A stretch of DNA of 64,000 bases from Flexamia atlantica (lineage: Eukaryota > Arthropoda > Insecta > Hemiptera > Cicadellidae). This document shows, one piece after another, positions 47,257 to 59,370 of the stretch (position 1 is the first letter of the stretch; every line of letters starts with the position of its first letter). The notes beneath the pieces were generated by a model, which did not search any database, was not told the origin of the DNA, and worked only from the letters and a program-made list of their open reading frames with translations. Both the position numbers and the translations under genes were made by a program. The stretch covers positions 30,688,083 to 30,752,082 of the forward strand of contig JAQJVK010000003.1 in NCBI GenBank assembly GCA_035578135.1. The letters run 5' to 3'.

Positions 47257-48462
47257 CTAGTAGATATACCCGCAGCTTCGCCCGCTGAAAAAATGACTAA
47301 TTTTAGTTTACTCATATTATGCCATGTGCAATTTTTGGGAGCAGTTATCAAATGGACTGATTTGGGTTATGGGCCATTGGTGTACAATTACACCCTTAAG
47401 GTGCAGCTAGTCATTCCAACCTACATTGAAGTGAGAAGGTGTAAAGTTTCCTCTAAACATTTTTCCTCATGATTAGTAAATGGTATGAATTAGCTTTTCC
47501 CCATTTGCCAATACAGAGAATGAGACATAACCCGGGATATAAAACAAAAAAGATGCTAAGGGCGGCTTTCCGACTTAACATTATACTTTTTTTGAAAATA
47601 GACCGAAAACTGTAAGAAAAAGTAGACGGTAAGCCTAAGTACCTTGGCCAAAAACATATTTCCCAAACCTTTCTCAATCACATTGAAGATCGGGTCTCTA
47701 ACCTATCGATAAGGCAAAATTATTGTTGCAATGGTATATTTTTGTAATTGAAATCTTCATCACCTAATTAATTTTAATTTTGAAACTCCGTTTCTAGTGG
47801 ATATACTTGTACTCAAAATGAAATGTTCATAATGAGTTTTAAGATTTTAGTTTGAGAAAGGTTTTATTATTTATTAGACGGATAAACCATTTTAAGAGCA
47901 TACAATATTGTACTTCGGGCGGTTCGTACAAAGCAAGTGGCTTAAGTGGCATTTGACAAAAATATAGTGACTGAAATAAATTTGTACATTATATTCTCTT
48001 AGTAGATTGGATATCGTACCTTTTCTATCCCCTGAAAATATTGTATCGGCATTCCATCCATAGTTTTAAAAATTGAAATAGCCACCATTTTGAATTTTAT
48101 AATAAACTTTATTTTAGCCATCTGAGAGGAAATATTTTATAATCTTTCTTTATTCTCATCCAGTGCACATAAAGAACATTTGTGTCAAGTTTCATGGCTC
48201 AAAGTCTTGTAGTTTATAAGAAAATGAAAGCCAAAAATATGAAAGCCAACAAAAAAATATGAAAGCTAAAAATGCCCGCCATTTTGAATTTCATAATATA
48301 CCAATTCAAGCCTTTTGAGATAAAATATAGCAAAATCCTTTCTTAGTACGCATCTAGAGCCTGTAAAGAATATTTCTGCCAAGTTTCATCGCTCTAAGCT
48401 TTATAGTTTTTGAGACACCGTGATCAGTCAGTCAATGGGTTTTGGCTTATATATATATATAA
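47257..48462 (-). mobile_element. Helitron-like non-autonomous repeat, minus-strand copy
   Basis: Reverse copy of the family at 26579-27463. On the minus strand it starts in a TA run followed by AAGCCAAAACCCATTGACTG (48428-48447) and ends with the same small hairpin (47273-47287) and CTAG (47257-47260) followed by T. It is longer than the plus copy, with about 300 extra bases near 47690-48000. The minus-strand frame at 47453-47677 belongs to the repeat and parallels the one at 27167. Confidence 0.6.
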
Positions 48463-49269
48463 GGACTGTAAGGAGGAAAATCTAGAAAATACCAAGAACA
48501 AGAGGAACATGTGGCTAGATAGCCATTCCACAAAGACAAAGGGAATAATGGTACTCCCTGACACTTGAAAAATCCCTAATTTTCATATTCATATGGTGTT
48601 ATCATCTTTCTGTCTGTTTCGAATCATTGCTCAGGTTGTATTATTCAGAACATAAACTAGCACTACAAAAATTGCTCAGAGTAACTTGTTTGCTCTATGG
48701 CATGAACCCTACAAAGACGAAACACAAAAATCAATAAAAATGTATTATATCTAAAGTTACCGTACTTGCTGAGTTTTTAGTGGCCTTAAGGATAATTAAG
48801 AAATTTAATTTCTTAAAGGACTTTGATTGAGAACATTCAGTTATATTTATAGAAATGTTGTCACCAACTTAACTTTTGAACCAACAATGGCATTCAATCA
48901 AATTGGTGTCGGGTTTGAATAGTTGACAGTTTTTGGAAATTAATGCGAATAAAAATCGACAAAAACTAATCTCCTACAATAATAATGAATCGTAAACATA
49001 AATTTGCTTTCAAATTAGTTACAGCCTAAATTACAGCCGACGCGCGACGCCTCCGTATTAATTGAAAGCTTAAATGGTACTGGTTTATCAGAAATATTGA
49101 TTTAGTGCCTGTACCCTCTCCCTAAACAGACCCTATCTCTTCACCACAAACACATGTGCCGTTATTAATGGAGCTTGAAGCCTCGTGCAATTATTATCAA
49201 ACAATTTGAGTGTCCACTGTTTTATCCGATATTAGTTTCCGTTTTTAATTGTATCATAAAAAATTAATA
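48463..49269. other. Stretch without gene evidence
   Basis: No frame or repeat boundary recognised; 49030-49200 is slightly less AT-rich. Confidence 0.45.
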
Positions 49270-50320
49270 CCCCCGTCGCAGCAGACCTGCGAACTCAGCG
49301 AATTTCCATAGGATTTATTTTGTATATGTGAGCATTCAACTTGTTTGAAGGAATGTATCATTTGAATACGTTAAGTAAATGATATACTAAAAACGCATAT
49401 TTAATCATTCATGAGCTTAAACATGAGGAAAATTAACAAAGATACCATATTGGTTTTCATTAGTAACACATACACTTTTATATTTTATAAATTCTTAGCC
49501 TTTTAATTTTTAATAACTGTAATCTTGTTAGCTATAGAATATAAATGTAAACAAACATATAACCAATGAACTCAAAACTCTCAAAACAAAAAAATAGTTT
49601 AATCTCATGAAAAACTTAAATTCAATCATATGGTCAGTTTTATAGTAATTAAAACATCCCTGTTGCAACAGACCTGGACATCTCCAGCCAATTTCAATAA
49701 AACATATTATCAATTCTCATAATTGTAAACATATCATATATTACGCTACATTTTCAGGCAGCTTAGACAAAGACATCCCCCCCTCCAAATGCTCTTACTT
49801 TCTTTATTAAATTTAAAAATAATTTGTATTTTTTGATATAGTATATATTTTCTGCAAAATCTTGATCAATGAACTCTATTCAAAATAAACACAAATAAAA
49901 TATTCAACACCTGCAAATTTAATCATATGTTAAGAATTGTATTTTTTAAAAACAATCTCAAATCAGGGTGACTATACTTTTTGGAGGGAAAAATTAAAAA
50001 CAAAATATTGGACAACGTACTGTGTTTAGCACATCCAATATTATCCAATATCTAAGCAACGGACTGACGTAGAATAATAATTCAAAATGCTAAATTGTTT
50101 GTTTTTTTAAGCTGAATTCAATTTTGACAATTAAGTTTAAAAATAATTAGTAAAAAGGTGTTAAATCTTGAAAATAAATTATATTTTGTGAAAAAAACCT
50201 TCTTAGAGTAAGTCAATCTTGCTGGTTTTCGAACTCGAAGTCATGAATGACGCTTTACACGTTTGTTCCAAATTTCATCAAGATCGAACCTTTTTTACAA
50301 AAGTTATCGCGCCTACGGAC

Positions 50321-50365
<45 letters not shown>

Positions 50366-50495
50366 TATGAAAATGAACGAACGGTGTTTTTGGGGTCTAG
50401 GGACCTCAAAATGAAAAAATAACATGGTCCCGGGCTTAAGTCTCACCGTGCCACCTACGGTAATAGCTACTTCCCTATAGGGGAAATTCGCTAAA
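49270..50495. repeat. 1.2 kb dispersed repeat, copy 1
   Basis: Starts CCCCCGTCGCAGCAGACCTG and ends in CCCTATAGGGGAAATTCG. It aligns block by block with 51080-52322 and partly with 62705-64000. Landmarks: CAACGTACTGTGTTTAGC, GACGTAGAATAATAATTC, TTATCGCGCCTACGGACAGG and the TA microsatellite. No protein is encoded. A second, internal GCAACAGACCTGG near 49663 suggests the unit arose by internal duplication. Confidence 0.8.
50324..50368. repeat. (TA)n microsatellite
   Basis: Long TA run inside repeat copy 1; the matching site in copy 2 (52178-52190) is much shorter, so the run expanded after the copies parted. Confidence 0.9.
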
Positions 50496-51079
50496 AGCAT
50501 CTTTTGAGTATTTAGATAATTCCAAACGAATACAGAGTATTTATTCTTAATTTTATATTTATCTACATACTTAATACAATAAGGGTTTTCTCTGTTACAT
50601 CCCTTTTTCACCCGTCCTACTTAACCGATTTTTACGATTGAGGTGTCATTTTAAAGCTTATGATCTAGCACACCGGCGACTAGTAATTAAAAACGGCATC
50701 CCTTTTAAGATTTCGACCCCCGAACTTTGATTTATTTCTAGAGGGCGCTTTCATCGGTCCAGTGCTGACCGAACTGCTAAATGTGAATCGTAATTTAACA
50801 GCTGATTATCTTCAGACGAATTTTCAACCAGTGCCATTGTAAACAAATATAGATATTCTGCAACTGTCAATAACAGACGAAAATAACTATGATGAGTTAA
50901 TCTTAATCATCTAAACATTTCAAACATATATTCAAATTATTTCTATTTTCATCTGACGATGTTTTCCAGAGTGTTCTAATTTTCTTCACAGTTAGGAAGT
51001 AAATTTATAAATGTAAAAGAAAATTATTACATAATTAGTTAGGCCTGGAAGACGATTTATGATTCCTTAAATAGAAATG

Positions 51080-52322
51080 TCCGCATCGCAGCAGACCTGC
51101 GTACTCAGCGAATTTCCATTGGATTTATTTTTTATTCGTGAGCATTCGTAAGGGAAAATATCGTTTGAATATGTTTTCTAAATGATATATTTAAAACTTA
51201 TATTTAATCATTCATGAGCTTTAAACATGAGGAAAATTTACAAGGAGATTACATTGGTTTTTATTAGTAATATATACACTTTTGGTGTTTTATATAGTTC
51301 TTAGCCTTTTAATTTTCAATAAATGTAGTCCTGTTATAGTATATACATATCAGGAAACATATAATCAATGAATTCAAAATACTGGAAAAACAAATAATAT
51401 AATCTCATGAACAAATTAAATTCAATCATATGGATAGTTTTATAAATAAAACATCCCTATTAGTTGCAGCAGACTTGCATCTTCAGCCAATTAAAAAAAA
51501 ACATACTATCATTCCTCAGAATTGTAAACATACCATATATTATGCTACATTTTCACGAATTTTAGATCAAGACCCCCCCCCCACCCCCAATGCACATAGT
51601 TTCTTCATAAAACTTAAAAATACGTAATTTGTATTTTGAATATAGTATATATTTTATGCCAAATCAAGATCAATGAACACTAACCATTCAAAATAAAGAA
51701 TAATAAAATATTCACCAGAAAATTTAAATATAATCATAGTTCAGTTTTATTTACAAATAACACTACATTAGGGTAAATTTAATGATTTAGGGTAATTACT
51801 ATGCAACTTTTGGGGATATTCCCTTGAAAACAGAGTAATTTCACTTTTTTGAGGGTAAAATAAAAAATTATACTAGGCAACGTACTGTGTTTAGCGCTTG
51901 CAATATCTAAGCAACAGTTTGACGTAGAATAATAATTCAAAATGCTAAATTGTTTATTTTCTAAGCTGAATCTAATTTTGACCATAACACTTACATAAAG
52001 TTAATAAAAAGGTATTAAATTCTAAAAATGAACTTTATTTTGTTTAAAAATCCCTCTTAAGAGTTGGCCAATTGTGCTGGTTTTCGAACTCGACGTAATA
52101 AATGTCATTCTTCACGTATGTGCCAAATTTCATCGGGATCGGACCTTTTTTACGAAAGTTATCGTGCCTACGGACAGGTATATATATACAAAAATGAACG
52201 ATCGGTGTTTTTGGGTCAAGGGGCATTAAAGTGAAAAGTTATGGTGGTCCCGTGCTTAAGTTTTACCATGCCACCTACGGTAATAGCTACTTCCCTATCA
52301 TATAGGGGGAAATTCGCTAAAA
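51080..52322. repeat. 1.2 kb dispersed repeat, copy 2
   Basis: Direct-orientation partner of 49270-50495, about 580 bp downstream. It starts CCGCATCGCAGCAGACCTGC and ends CATATAGGGGGAAATTCGC. Differences are scattered substitutions and small indels, consistent with two old insertions or a local duplication. Confidence 0.8.
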
Positions 52323-53456
52323 AGAAGAAGCCAAAGAGAAAATAGAGTAGACAAGATTAGTGAGATCAAGGAAAACACGCGTAACCTTCGGCAATAACAG
52401 ATAACTGCCAAGAGACAAAGATTCAACAGCAGATCGATATCGTACCACCTGTATAACTTCCAGCGACTTAAAGGTTATTCAAGGGCAAACGTGAAAAACA
52501 CATGCGGTCTCCTAATGTTTAGTGAAGTTATTTCCAGAAGACAATCAGATTCAAATACAGTTTTGGGACAATAGACAATGTGTGTGTGTGTTTTCTCAGC
52601 TAAGCTTCTTAAAAAAATTAACATTTTAATTTCTAGCAAACAGGTTTACTTTTTAATAATTGTAAATTTAAAAAAGGTAATTAATTTTTCGAATTGTAGG
52701 TTATAGTTTCTCACAAACAAACATAATATTTAAATGCGCAATTTGAGCATGGGCCCCCAGTTATTTGCTATTTGCTTTACATCTGTTATTTGGTAGATTC
52801 CATTTTAATGATTCACTCATGCCATGAACGAAAACTTAATAACTATTTAATTATTAACTTTGTCCTTCTATTTTCACACGAGTTGTGGTTTCAGATTTAA
52901 TATATGTTTCATATATACGTGGATTCATAGTATTTTAATTCTTATTTACTTCTCAATACTCACTAGTTAACATCCCTTTACAAAAGGCTGGTTGCAGAGC
53001 AAGAAATTACAATTCATAATCTCTTAATCTTGAAATATAGGGGAAATTATATCCCTCTATTAACATCAGGCCTAGCTTGGCGCTAATGCTACAATCGTGT
53101 CTGAAACGATTAGTTTGACAGCAAGCGGTTTTAAATAGAAACAATTTATCAATAATGCTTTGATGCACCGTTACCTTTTGTGAAATATTTTCCTGGTTGT
53201 ATATTCAAGCAAGTTGTCCTTCATCATAATAAAATATTTTTGGCTCAATACAAAACAACCGTAAAAATGTACCGTTCTAAAAAACCTATATGTCGTATTA
53301 TATGAATACATCACTAATTTTAAATTTAGTTTTGAATTTCTATGTTTTTCAGATATAATTAGACTTTTTTTCTTATATTCTTTAGCTCAGTTATATTTGT
53401 ACGATATGTTAGTTTCACCTTCGGGCAGTAGTATATGTGAGGGATGTTTCATGTTA
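52323..53456. other. Gene-poor stretch
   Basis: A short (TG)n run is seen near 52580. No gene recognised. Confidence 0.5.
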
Positions 53457-53613
53457 GTTTTTCGTTGTTGTTTTTTCTCAAACTGTTCAAAATCTGTTTT
53501 AACAAACAGATTAAATACTTACAAAAACAAGAATACCACTTGTTTTTGTAAGTATTTAATCTGTTTGTTAAAACAGTTTTTGAACAGTTTGAGAAAAAAC
53601 AACAACGAAAAAC
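53457..53613. repeat. Near-perfect palindrome: 75 bp arms, 7 nt loop
   Basis: Arms 53457-53531 and 53539-53613 are reverse complements with one mismatch around loop AATACCA (53532-53538). Because of the symmetry, nearly the same short peptide can be read on both strands (53397-53648 plus, 53449-53634 minus); neither is a gene. Confidence 0.95.
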
Positions 53614-54324
53614 GACTATTTTTATTTTGTACATTTCTTTTTTTATAAAGCTAATTCTATTTAATTTTGAAGATTTTTAACGTATGGCTTTAGTTACATA
53701 GGCTCTCTCATTTAACGATGACGTATACGTATTAACGTACGATAACGTGAGTTATCAAATCTTCTTTCATTTGATCCAGCATTAAGTTAAGGATAATAAG
53801 GTAGAATAAGTAAAAAGTGAAGAAAAATTCGTTACATTAAAGTATTTTAAAAAGCAGTTAATTTTTAAAAGCATTAGAATAAAACATGTGGAAAGACTGT
53901 TTTGTGGAAACCTACCCATACCCATGCAAACATTATACATCTTCATCAATTGAAAATATTTCAACTGGATGATTGAAGAATATAAAGAAAACAATATGAA
54001 AATCTCCCTTAGACTTAGTATAAGAATAGTATAAGACTTAGTATAAGGCTTAATGTAGCATAAGAATTAGACTACGTACCTTACGTCCTACTTTTATTAC
54101 ATCCTTAAAAGTTTAAATAGTCAATCTATTTACATGAATAAATAGAATAAAAACCATACACCATCAGAATAATAAAACATTTAAATTTAACTATAGTGAA
54201 CAAATTTCACGTCATCTACAGTAAATATTTTCCCATTCACATTGACAGGAGCTTAATTAAATCTTAGAATGGCAAAAGTATTTGAAGCAAAAAGGATGAA
54301 CTTCTGTTTAAATCTATATAATTA
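53614..54324. other. AT-rich stretch
   Basis: No gene or repeat boundary recognised. Confidence 0.5.
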
Positions 54325-55018
54325 CTAGAAGAACCCGTGGCTTCGCTCACGATAAAAATTAAACATACACTATCACCCATCAATTATATAGTTTTGATTT
54401 CCCATTTATTTTTCTTGTTGTAGAATCTACTTCTTTAAACATATCAAATGTACTTCCATAAAACAAAAAAAAATGTTTTTAGAAATTCGCTCTTATAGCT
54501 CTGGACAGCCTTACTGGCGGGTGGCGAAAATTGTAATCTCCCAAAATGTCTGCTAAATAAACACTTGTTTTGGTAGAACTGTCAAAACTTTGTTTACGTT
54601 TCACCTCATTTACACTACAAAAGAATGCCCTGCAATATTTCACCGAGAGATTTCTTACGCAATTAAAATTTCTGGAAAATATTTGCGCAATGCATCAGCT
54701 GGTCTTTTAGTTTGGCAACCTTTCATTTTAAAATGATTTGTTTACATTTAAGAATGTGTTTCCACACTTTTGTCGTTGTACTTCATGAATTGTGTTGAGC
54801 TTGCAAGCATTTAACATTAGTTGAACTTGCGGTTGCAGCAAAATATTTTCTTGTGCAAATTACCTCTACATAAACAAATGACTATGTGATTTATAACCAA
54901 AACATTGCAGATAATAAACACTAATTACGACAACAGCGCACTCACTTACCCACCAGTAAGGCTGTCCAGAGCTATAGTACGCAGGTCTGCTACGACGGGG
55001 GTGTTCATTCTTGCATAA
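54325..55018 (-). mobile_element. Minus-strand copy of the GCAGACCTGCG repeat with a CTAG end
   Basis: On the minus strand it begins at about 55018 with CCCCCGTCGTAGCAGACCTG, is interrupted by a MITE (54496-54974), resumes with AGCGAATTTCT as in the 1.2 kb family, and ends with the hairpin CGTG-AGCGAAGC-CACG (54336-54351) and CTAG (54325-54328) followed by T. The terminal hairpin plus CTAG is Helitron-like, similar to the ends at 27463 and 47257. Confidence 0.5.
54496..54974. mobile_element. 479 bp MITE flanked by TA
   Basis: Inverted ends TAGCTCTGGACAGCCTTACT and onward match with one mismatch over about 28 bp. TA is found directly outside each end (54494-54495 and 54975-54976), as expected for Tc1/mariner-type insertion. 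It interrupts the repeat at 54325-55018. No transposase is encoded. Confidence 0.85.
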
Positions 55019-55019
55019 A

Positions 55020-55420
55020 GTGTCTGTCTATATAACAAATGTGACCATATCCAGCGCCCCACCTACAAAGCCCAAATGGTGTTGCTGCCTTGGGTAGACT
55101 CATGCCCATATCGGCGGTCCTTCCTCTTGCAAGTGCTGTTTGCTTGTATCGGCTGTCCAGTCGATCTTGCTGTCAGGTGAAGAGGATTGCGCTCACTCCG
55201 CTCACACACTTAAGAAGCGAATTTACAGAGACTGGCTCACCCGAGGCAAACGCCAAGAAGCATTTATGGTCATTTCTGCTTAACGCACGGTACCTGAGCT
55301 TGCCCTGATGACGATCATGGGGCACGATATAAGGAACGGCACCCTTGGCTTTTTCGACGACACTTTGAATCTGCTCGCATATGTTGCATAGTTACCCTTA
55401 GTTAGAACTTTATTATGCAC
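55020..55420 (-). other. GC-richer segment between inverted repeat copies
   Basis: Composition is well above the flanks. A minus-strand frame with no internal stop spans 55391-55173 (72 codons) and contains EKAKGAVPYIVPHDRHQGKL and SVNSLLKCVSG. The frame has no start codon early on and no domain I recognise. It may be an exon fragment captured between mobile elements, or part of an unrecognised transposon. Confidence 0.25.
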
Positions 55421-56159
55421 CCCCGTCGCAGCAGACCTGCGTATTAGAAATCCTATTTCTTTCCTTCATGAAGGCATACGTGTTAAAGGAACCATAGAAC
55501 GTGGCTTGAAATTTTATTCACTGTAAAAGATCATTTCCTTAAGGTTTTAGGGTCTACCTTGAACAAAAAATTACAATGCCACTCCAGCAATTATTAAAAA
55601 GTGCTGTCTTACGTTTTTAGACTCAATATTGAACAAAAAGACTGAATGAGCCGTCCCGGCAATTTTTTTAAAGTGCTGTAGATAAAATTAACTTTACAGT
55701 AGCACACTCTTCCTCTTATAGCAGTTAGTTGTCATAAAAAAATAAGTCCTTCAAGAATAAGTGATCAGTGATCAGTTATTTATTTTATGTTATATACTAC
55801 ATACCAGAATTTTATATAGTGTATTGCACTTAAAATATATGCAAAAGTCTAATTCATTAACCATCTGGCACCAAGTAACAAATCTTCATGTAAACAAATA
55901 CAATTAAATAGCAGAAAGAAACACCATTAATTTACATCACCTGTTTTAAATTATTTGACTTTCATATGTTTTGTTAGTAAACAAATCCAATTCAAATTCA
56001 TTAAAAATCCCTGACATGGGTACCTTTAAGACGGTCCCAGGGCTAAGCCCTGAAAGTTATCAAGAAATTGATGGTGTATAAACCTATTCCATGAAATTCT
56101 ACATGATTGTACCAAGTTTCGTGGCCATCGGTCCAGTGGTGTCTGAGTTTATCAGTGCC

Positions 56160-56222
<63 letters not shown>

Positions 56223-56609
56223 AACATCCTCTTTTATACTTATAGAATACGCCAGCACGAAATTTGTCTTATGAACTCCTCCGTCATTTCTAAACCGATT
56301 TTGATCATTGACGGCTCATTGGAAAGAGCGTGTCGCGTAGATTTGCAAACTGGCCTTACATTTTTGAAAAAGTCCCTTGGGGGGAACAATCTGCCCTATT
56401 GGCTTTTAAAGTTCCCATGTTATCCTTATGAAGAACATAATTGTTTACATTTTGATCAGCTGGATAATTTAATTGCTGTTATTTTTTAATTTGTGTAAAC
56501 ATAACCCTCAAGACGGATTGTGTTAGCATGTTTGTGTTTTAAATTTGTCGCCATTTGAATTATCGCTCTGCTAGAGTAGCGCACGATTCCGTGCGCTCGG
56601 ATCCACTAG
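55421..56609 (+). mobile_element. Plus-strand relative of the GCAGACCTGCG repeat with Helitron-like 3' end
   Basis: Starts CCCCCGTCGCAGCAGACCTG. Its far end has a strong hairpin GCGCACG-ATTC-CGTGCGC (56579-56596), nine bases, then CTAG (56606-56609) followed by T, the classic Helitron 3' layout. The middle diverges from the 1.2 kb copies but keeps the order of a TTTCGTGGCCATCGGTCC phrase and a TA run. That the two ends belong to one element is inference. Confidence 0.5.
56163..56220. repeat. (TA)n microsatellite, 58 bp
   Basis: Uninterrupted TA run; produces Tyr-Ile repeats in frames on both strands (56043-56489), which are not genes. Confidence 0.95.
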
Positions 56610-58829
56610 TATTTATAGTTTTATCTCAGGTGTAAAAATGGGGTGATTTAAAATGCGGTTTTTTTATTATATATCATGCAATTTTACTTAAATATTTATT
56701 TGAAGATACTAATAACAAAGCAGTTGTGTAAATGAACAAACGATGTGTTAATATGCCAAATAATAGTTTAAAAGACATTTTTGCTTAGTGACAACAAATT
56801 GTTAAAACACAACCCTACGTTGTGGTTGGCTGTAAACAAACAAACGTTCAAATGCGCGCTCGCATAAATAGCTGCAGGTTTAGTTAATGTGAAGATATAT
56901 TTTTTTGATTCTGTGTATTATTAATTTCAAGGAAAGATATTTTTTTATTCAAACGCCATGAAACATTGTATCGTGGGGGGAGGCGTGGGTTTAACACAAA
57001 AACTAACCGTTAACTATTTTATTCCTAATTCCTTAAAATATACATGTTGGTATACTCCCACCTTTTTTTTGCTGCGCAGACCAGTCAACCAATCAATATT
57101 TCTGTGGGAATCCTGATTTCCAACACGTCAAAATCATTTTCTTGACAAATTGAAAATCCAGTCATACATTCTTACATACACGGAAGTACTTTACGCACCC
57201 CTGATACTTATCGGAACCACTTTATCATCCCTCATCTTCAGAGAGAGTTTCGCTAACCATCCGTTGATCGCGTATCCACTACGAGAGTAGAATTTTAATC
57301 AAAGCATAACAATTCTTTCCTTGGCGTTTTGTAAAGAGTGATTTGTACTATAATTACAGAGTTAAGTATTTTTACATTAGTGGAGAGAAAATAATAATGA
57401 TTTTGCAGCGAGAGCGATGTGTCTGTCCTCATGCCGATTGCTGCGCCTTTTCTTTCCTCTTAGTTTTCGTTTATTGAACAAAAAACGTGAAATCATAAAA
57501 TAGCTTAAAAACTCCTATATGAAAAATTTTTATTTATTTTTCACTTCCAAACTCACTTTCTCATACAACCGAAAAGTTAAAAAATGAAATAAATAAAAAT
57601 ACTACTAAAACACAACATAGGATTATACATTTTGCAGCCACGTACTCGTTTACTGAACTTCATAATATTTTATTTTTGAGTAAATCAAACAGAATAGAAA
57701 AGTTAACAAAAAAATACCTAAATAAGCCTTAAGCATTGCATTTTGAAATAAAAGTTATGAATAAAGCAATAAATGGGCTGATGAATCTTAATACATGCTA
57801 TACATAGCTTACTCGGCCGTTTTATGTGGATATTCGGTACGTACCTAGTTAATAAATACTAAGTAAGCTAGGTAATAAATGCCATAGTACAGGATTTTCA
57901 GTCAAATCAAACAGACTTGTAGTATTTTACAAAATGAATCACTCTACAGGTTCGGAAGTGAGTTTATATTTTTCGTTGAGTTATAAGTTAAAAGATCTCT
58001 GTAAGATCAGTCTGCAATAAAAAGGAGACGAAAACCTTATTTCTATGTTGAAAACAGAAGCTTTCAAATAGAGTCTTTTCCCTCTTTTTCCTCCTCTTTT
58101 TTATACAACACCTTTTGAATAAATAGATTTTTAGTAATTTCACTTAACATATAGTTAAACCAATAACTTAGTTATTAAAATGTTTTATTTTAATTCTTCA
58201 ACTATACAATAGATATATTTTTAATTGAGTCGTATCAATGAATCAAAGAGAGCTATCAATGAATTTGGATTGCAACCCTTTGGATACCATATTTTTTTAA
58301 GAAACATCTTTTCCATCTAAAAGTAGGCTATGATTTTTGATGTTGCTTTTGTTTCTTGATGATTTTGTTGTTGTTTATAGACATTTTCATGTTTCTCAGG
58401 ATACAAATATATCCTTCAGAATTCCAAAAACTTGTCAATTTATGTTACTGTTTTGAAAATTTACATGAGACTTTTTTTGTTGAATTTACAAAAGAATGTG
58501 AAGAAATTTTAGCAAAAATTAATAATATGCCTAATAATAAAATGCCTGAAAGTTTATGTAGAAAAATCGTCCCTAGGACTATTTCTAATCTGTTATAATA
58601 CTGTTAAGAACGCTGTAATAAACCATCCCATTCTTAGCTGGAAAATAAATTGAACTTTAAGTTTTTTAGAAGTGTACTGGTGTATTTGAAGAAAAAAGTG
58701 AAACTGAATATGCATCAAGGTTTACGTCAGGTCACAGGCAATCTTAAAACTGATTGATTGTGCATCTTAAATTGGCCACCTGGTCATAGTTTTAATCATT
58801 TCATGTCTATTGCCTTAAGTAGTAGACTA
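56610..58829. other. Gene-poor stretch with one weak exon candidate
   Basis: At 58400-58598 an 80-codon plus-strand frame ends in PSEFQKLVNLCYCFENLHET and an EFTKECEEILAKIN block, preceded by pyrimidine-rich sequence ending TTTCTCAG that could be a 3' splice site, and followed by AATAAA near 58616. I do not recognise the sequence and do not call a gene. Confidence 0.3.
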
Positions 58830-59370
58830 ATCATTTGATGAACGAACGAAGTGAGGTGAATCTATGTATTAGCGGTGTCAAAGATTCATTGTCCGTCACG
58901 GTGTGTGTGGCTGTGTGTGTAACGCGATAGCTCAAAAACGGTTGCACTGATCATGCACAAACGTTTAATTGCTTACCGGAAAGATGCCATTAAAGTTTGA
59001 AACGAATCGCTTGAACCATTCCTTAGCAATCCGATTTTAAGTTTTAGAAAAAAATCCATTAAATTTGCATTGGCAAAAAATTTCGTTTATTAAACATGGA
59101 ATACAAATAAAGATAATTTCTAATACAAAAGACACCAGCGATGAAATAAGCGGCAAATACATTTTCCGTAAAAGGTACATCACATACTGTGTATTTAACG
59201 CTTCTTCAATTATTTTGAAAAAGGTTTCATGAGTATTACTAGTGGAAAACCTAAAATTCACTCGCGAAAATTCCTGAGGAAACGTTCTCCTAATGACTTT
59301 TGCTAAATCGTACACAAGAAACCCACCAGAGAGCAGCAGCAGCTGACTCACACGTGATCAAGATAATGAA
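58830..59370. repeat. Probable interspersed repeat
   Basis: GAACGAACGAAGTGAGG, GTGTGTGTGG and ACGCGATAGCTCAAAAACGG form a text commonly seen at the ends of arthropod interspersed repeats. A 104-codon minus-strand frame (59037-59351) lies inside and has no recognisable domain. Confidence 0.35.

Noticed and set aside
50219..50611. Frames across the TA run in repeat copy 1
   Set aside because: Microsatellite and repeat text; the same region in copy 2 does not keep the frames.
53397..53648. Near-identical small peptides on opposite strands
   Set aside because: A consequence of the 53457-53613 palindrome.
56043..56489. Frames with Tyr-Ile repeats on both strands
   Set aside because: Produced by the TA microsatellite at 56163-56220.
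58400..58640. Candidate terminal exon with a good pyrimidine tract and nearby AATAAA
   Set aside because: The translation is not recognised and AT-rich DNA gives such signals by chance; kept only as a note.
59037..59351. 104-codon minus-strand frame
   Set aside because: Lies in probable interspersed repeat text and has no recognisable domain.
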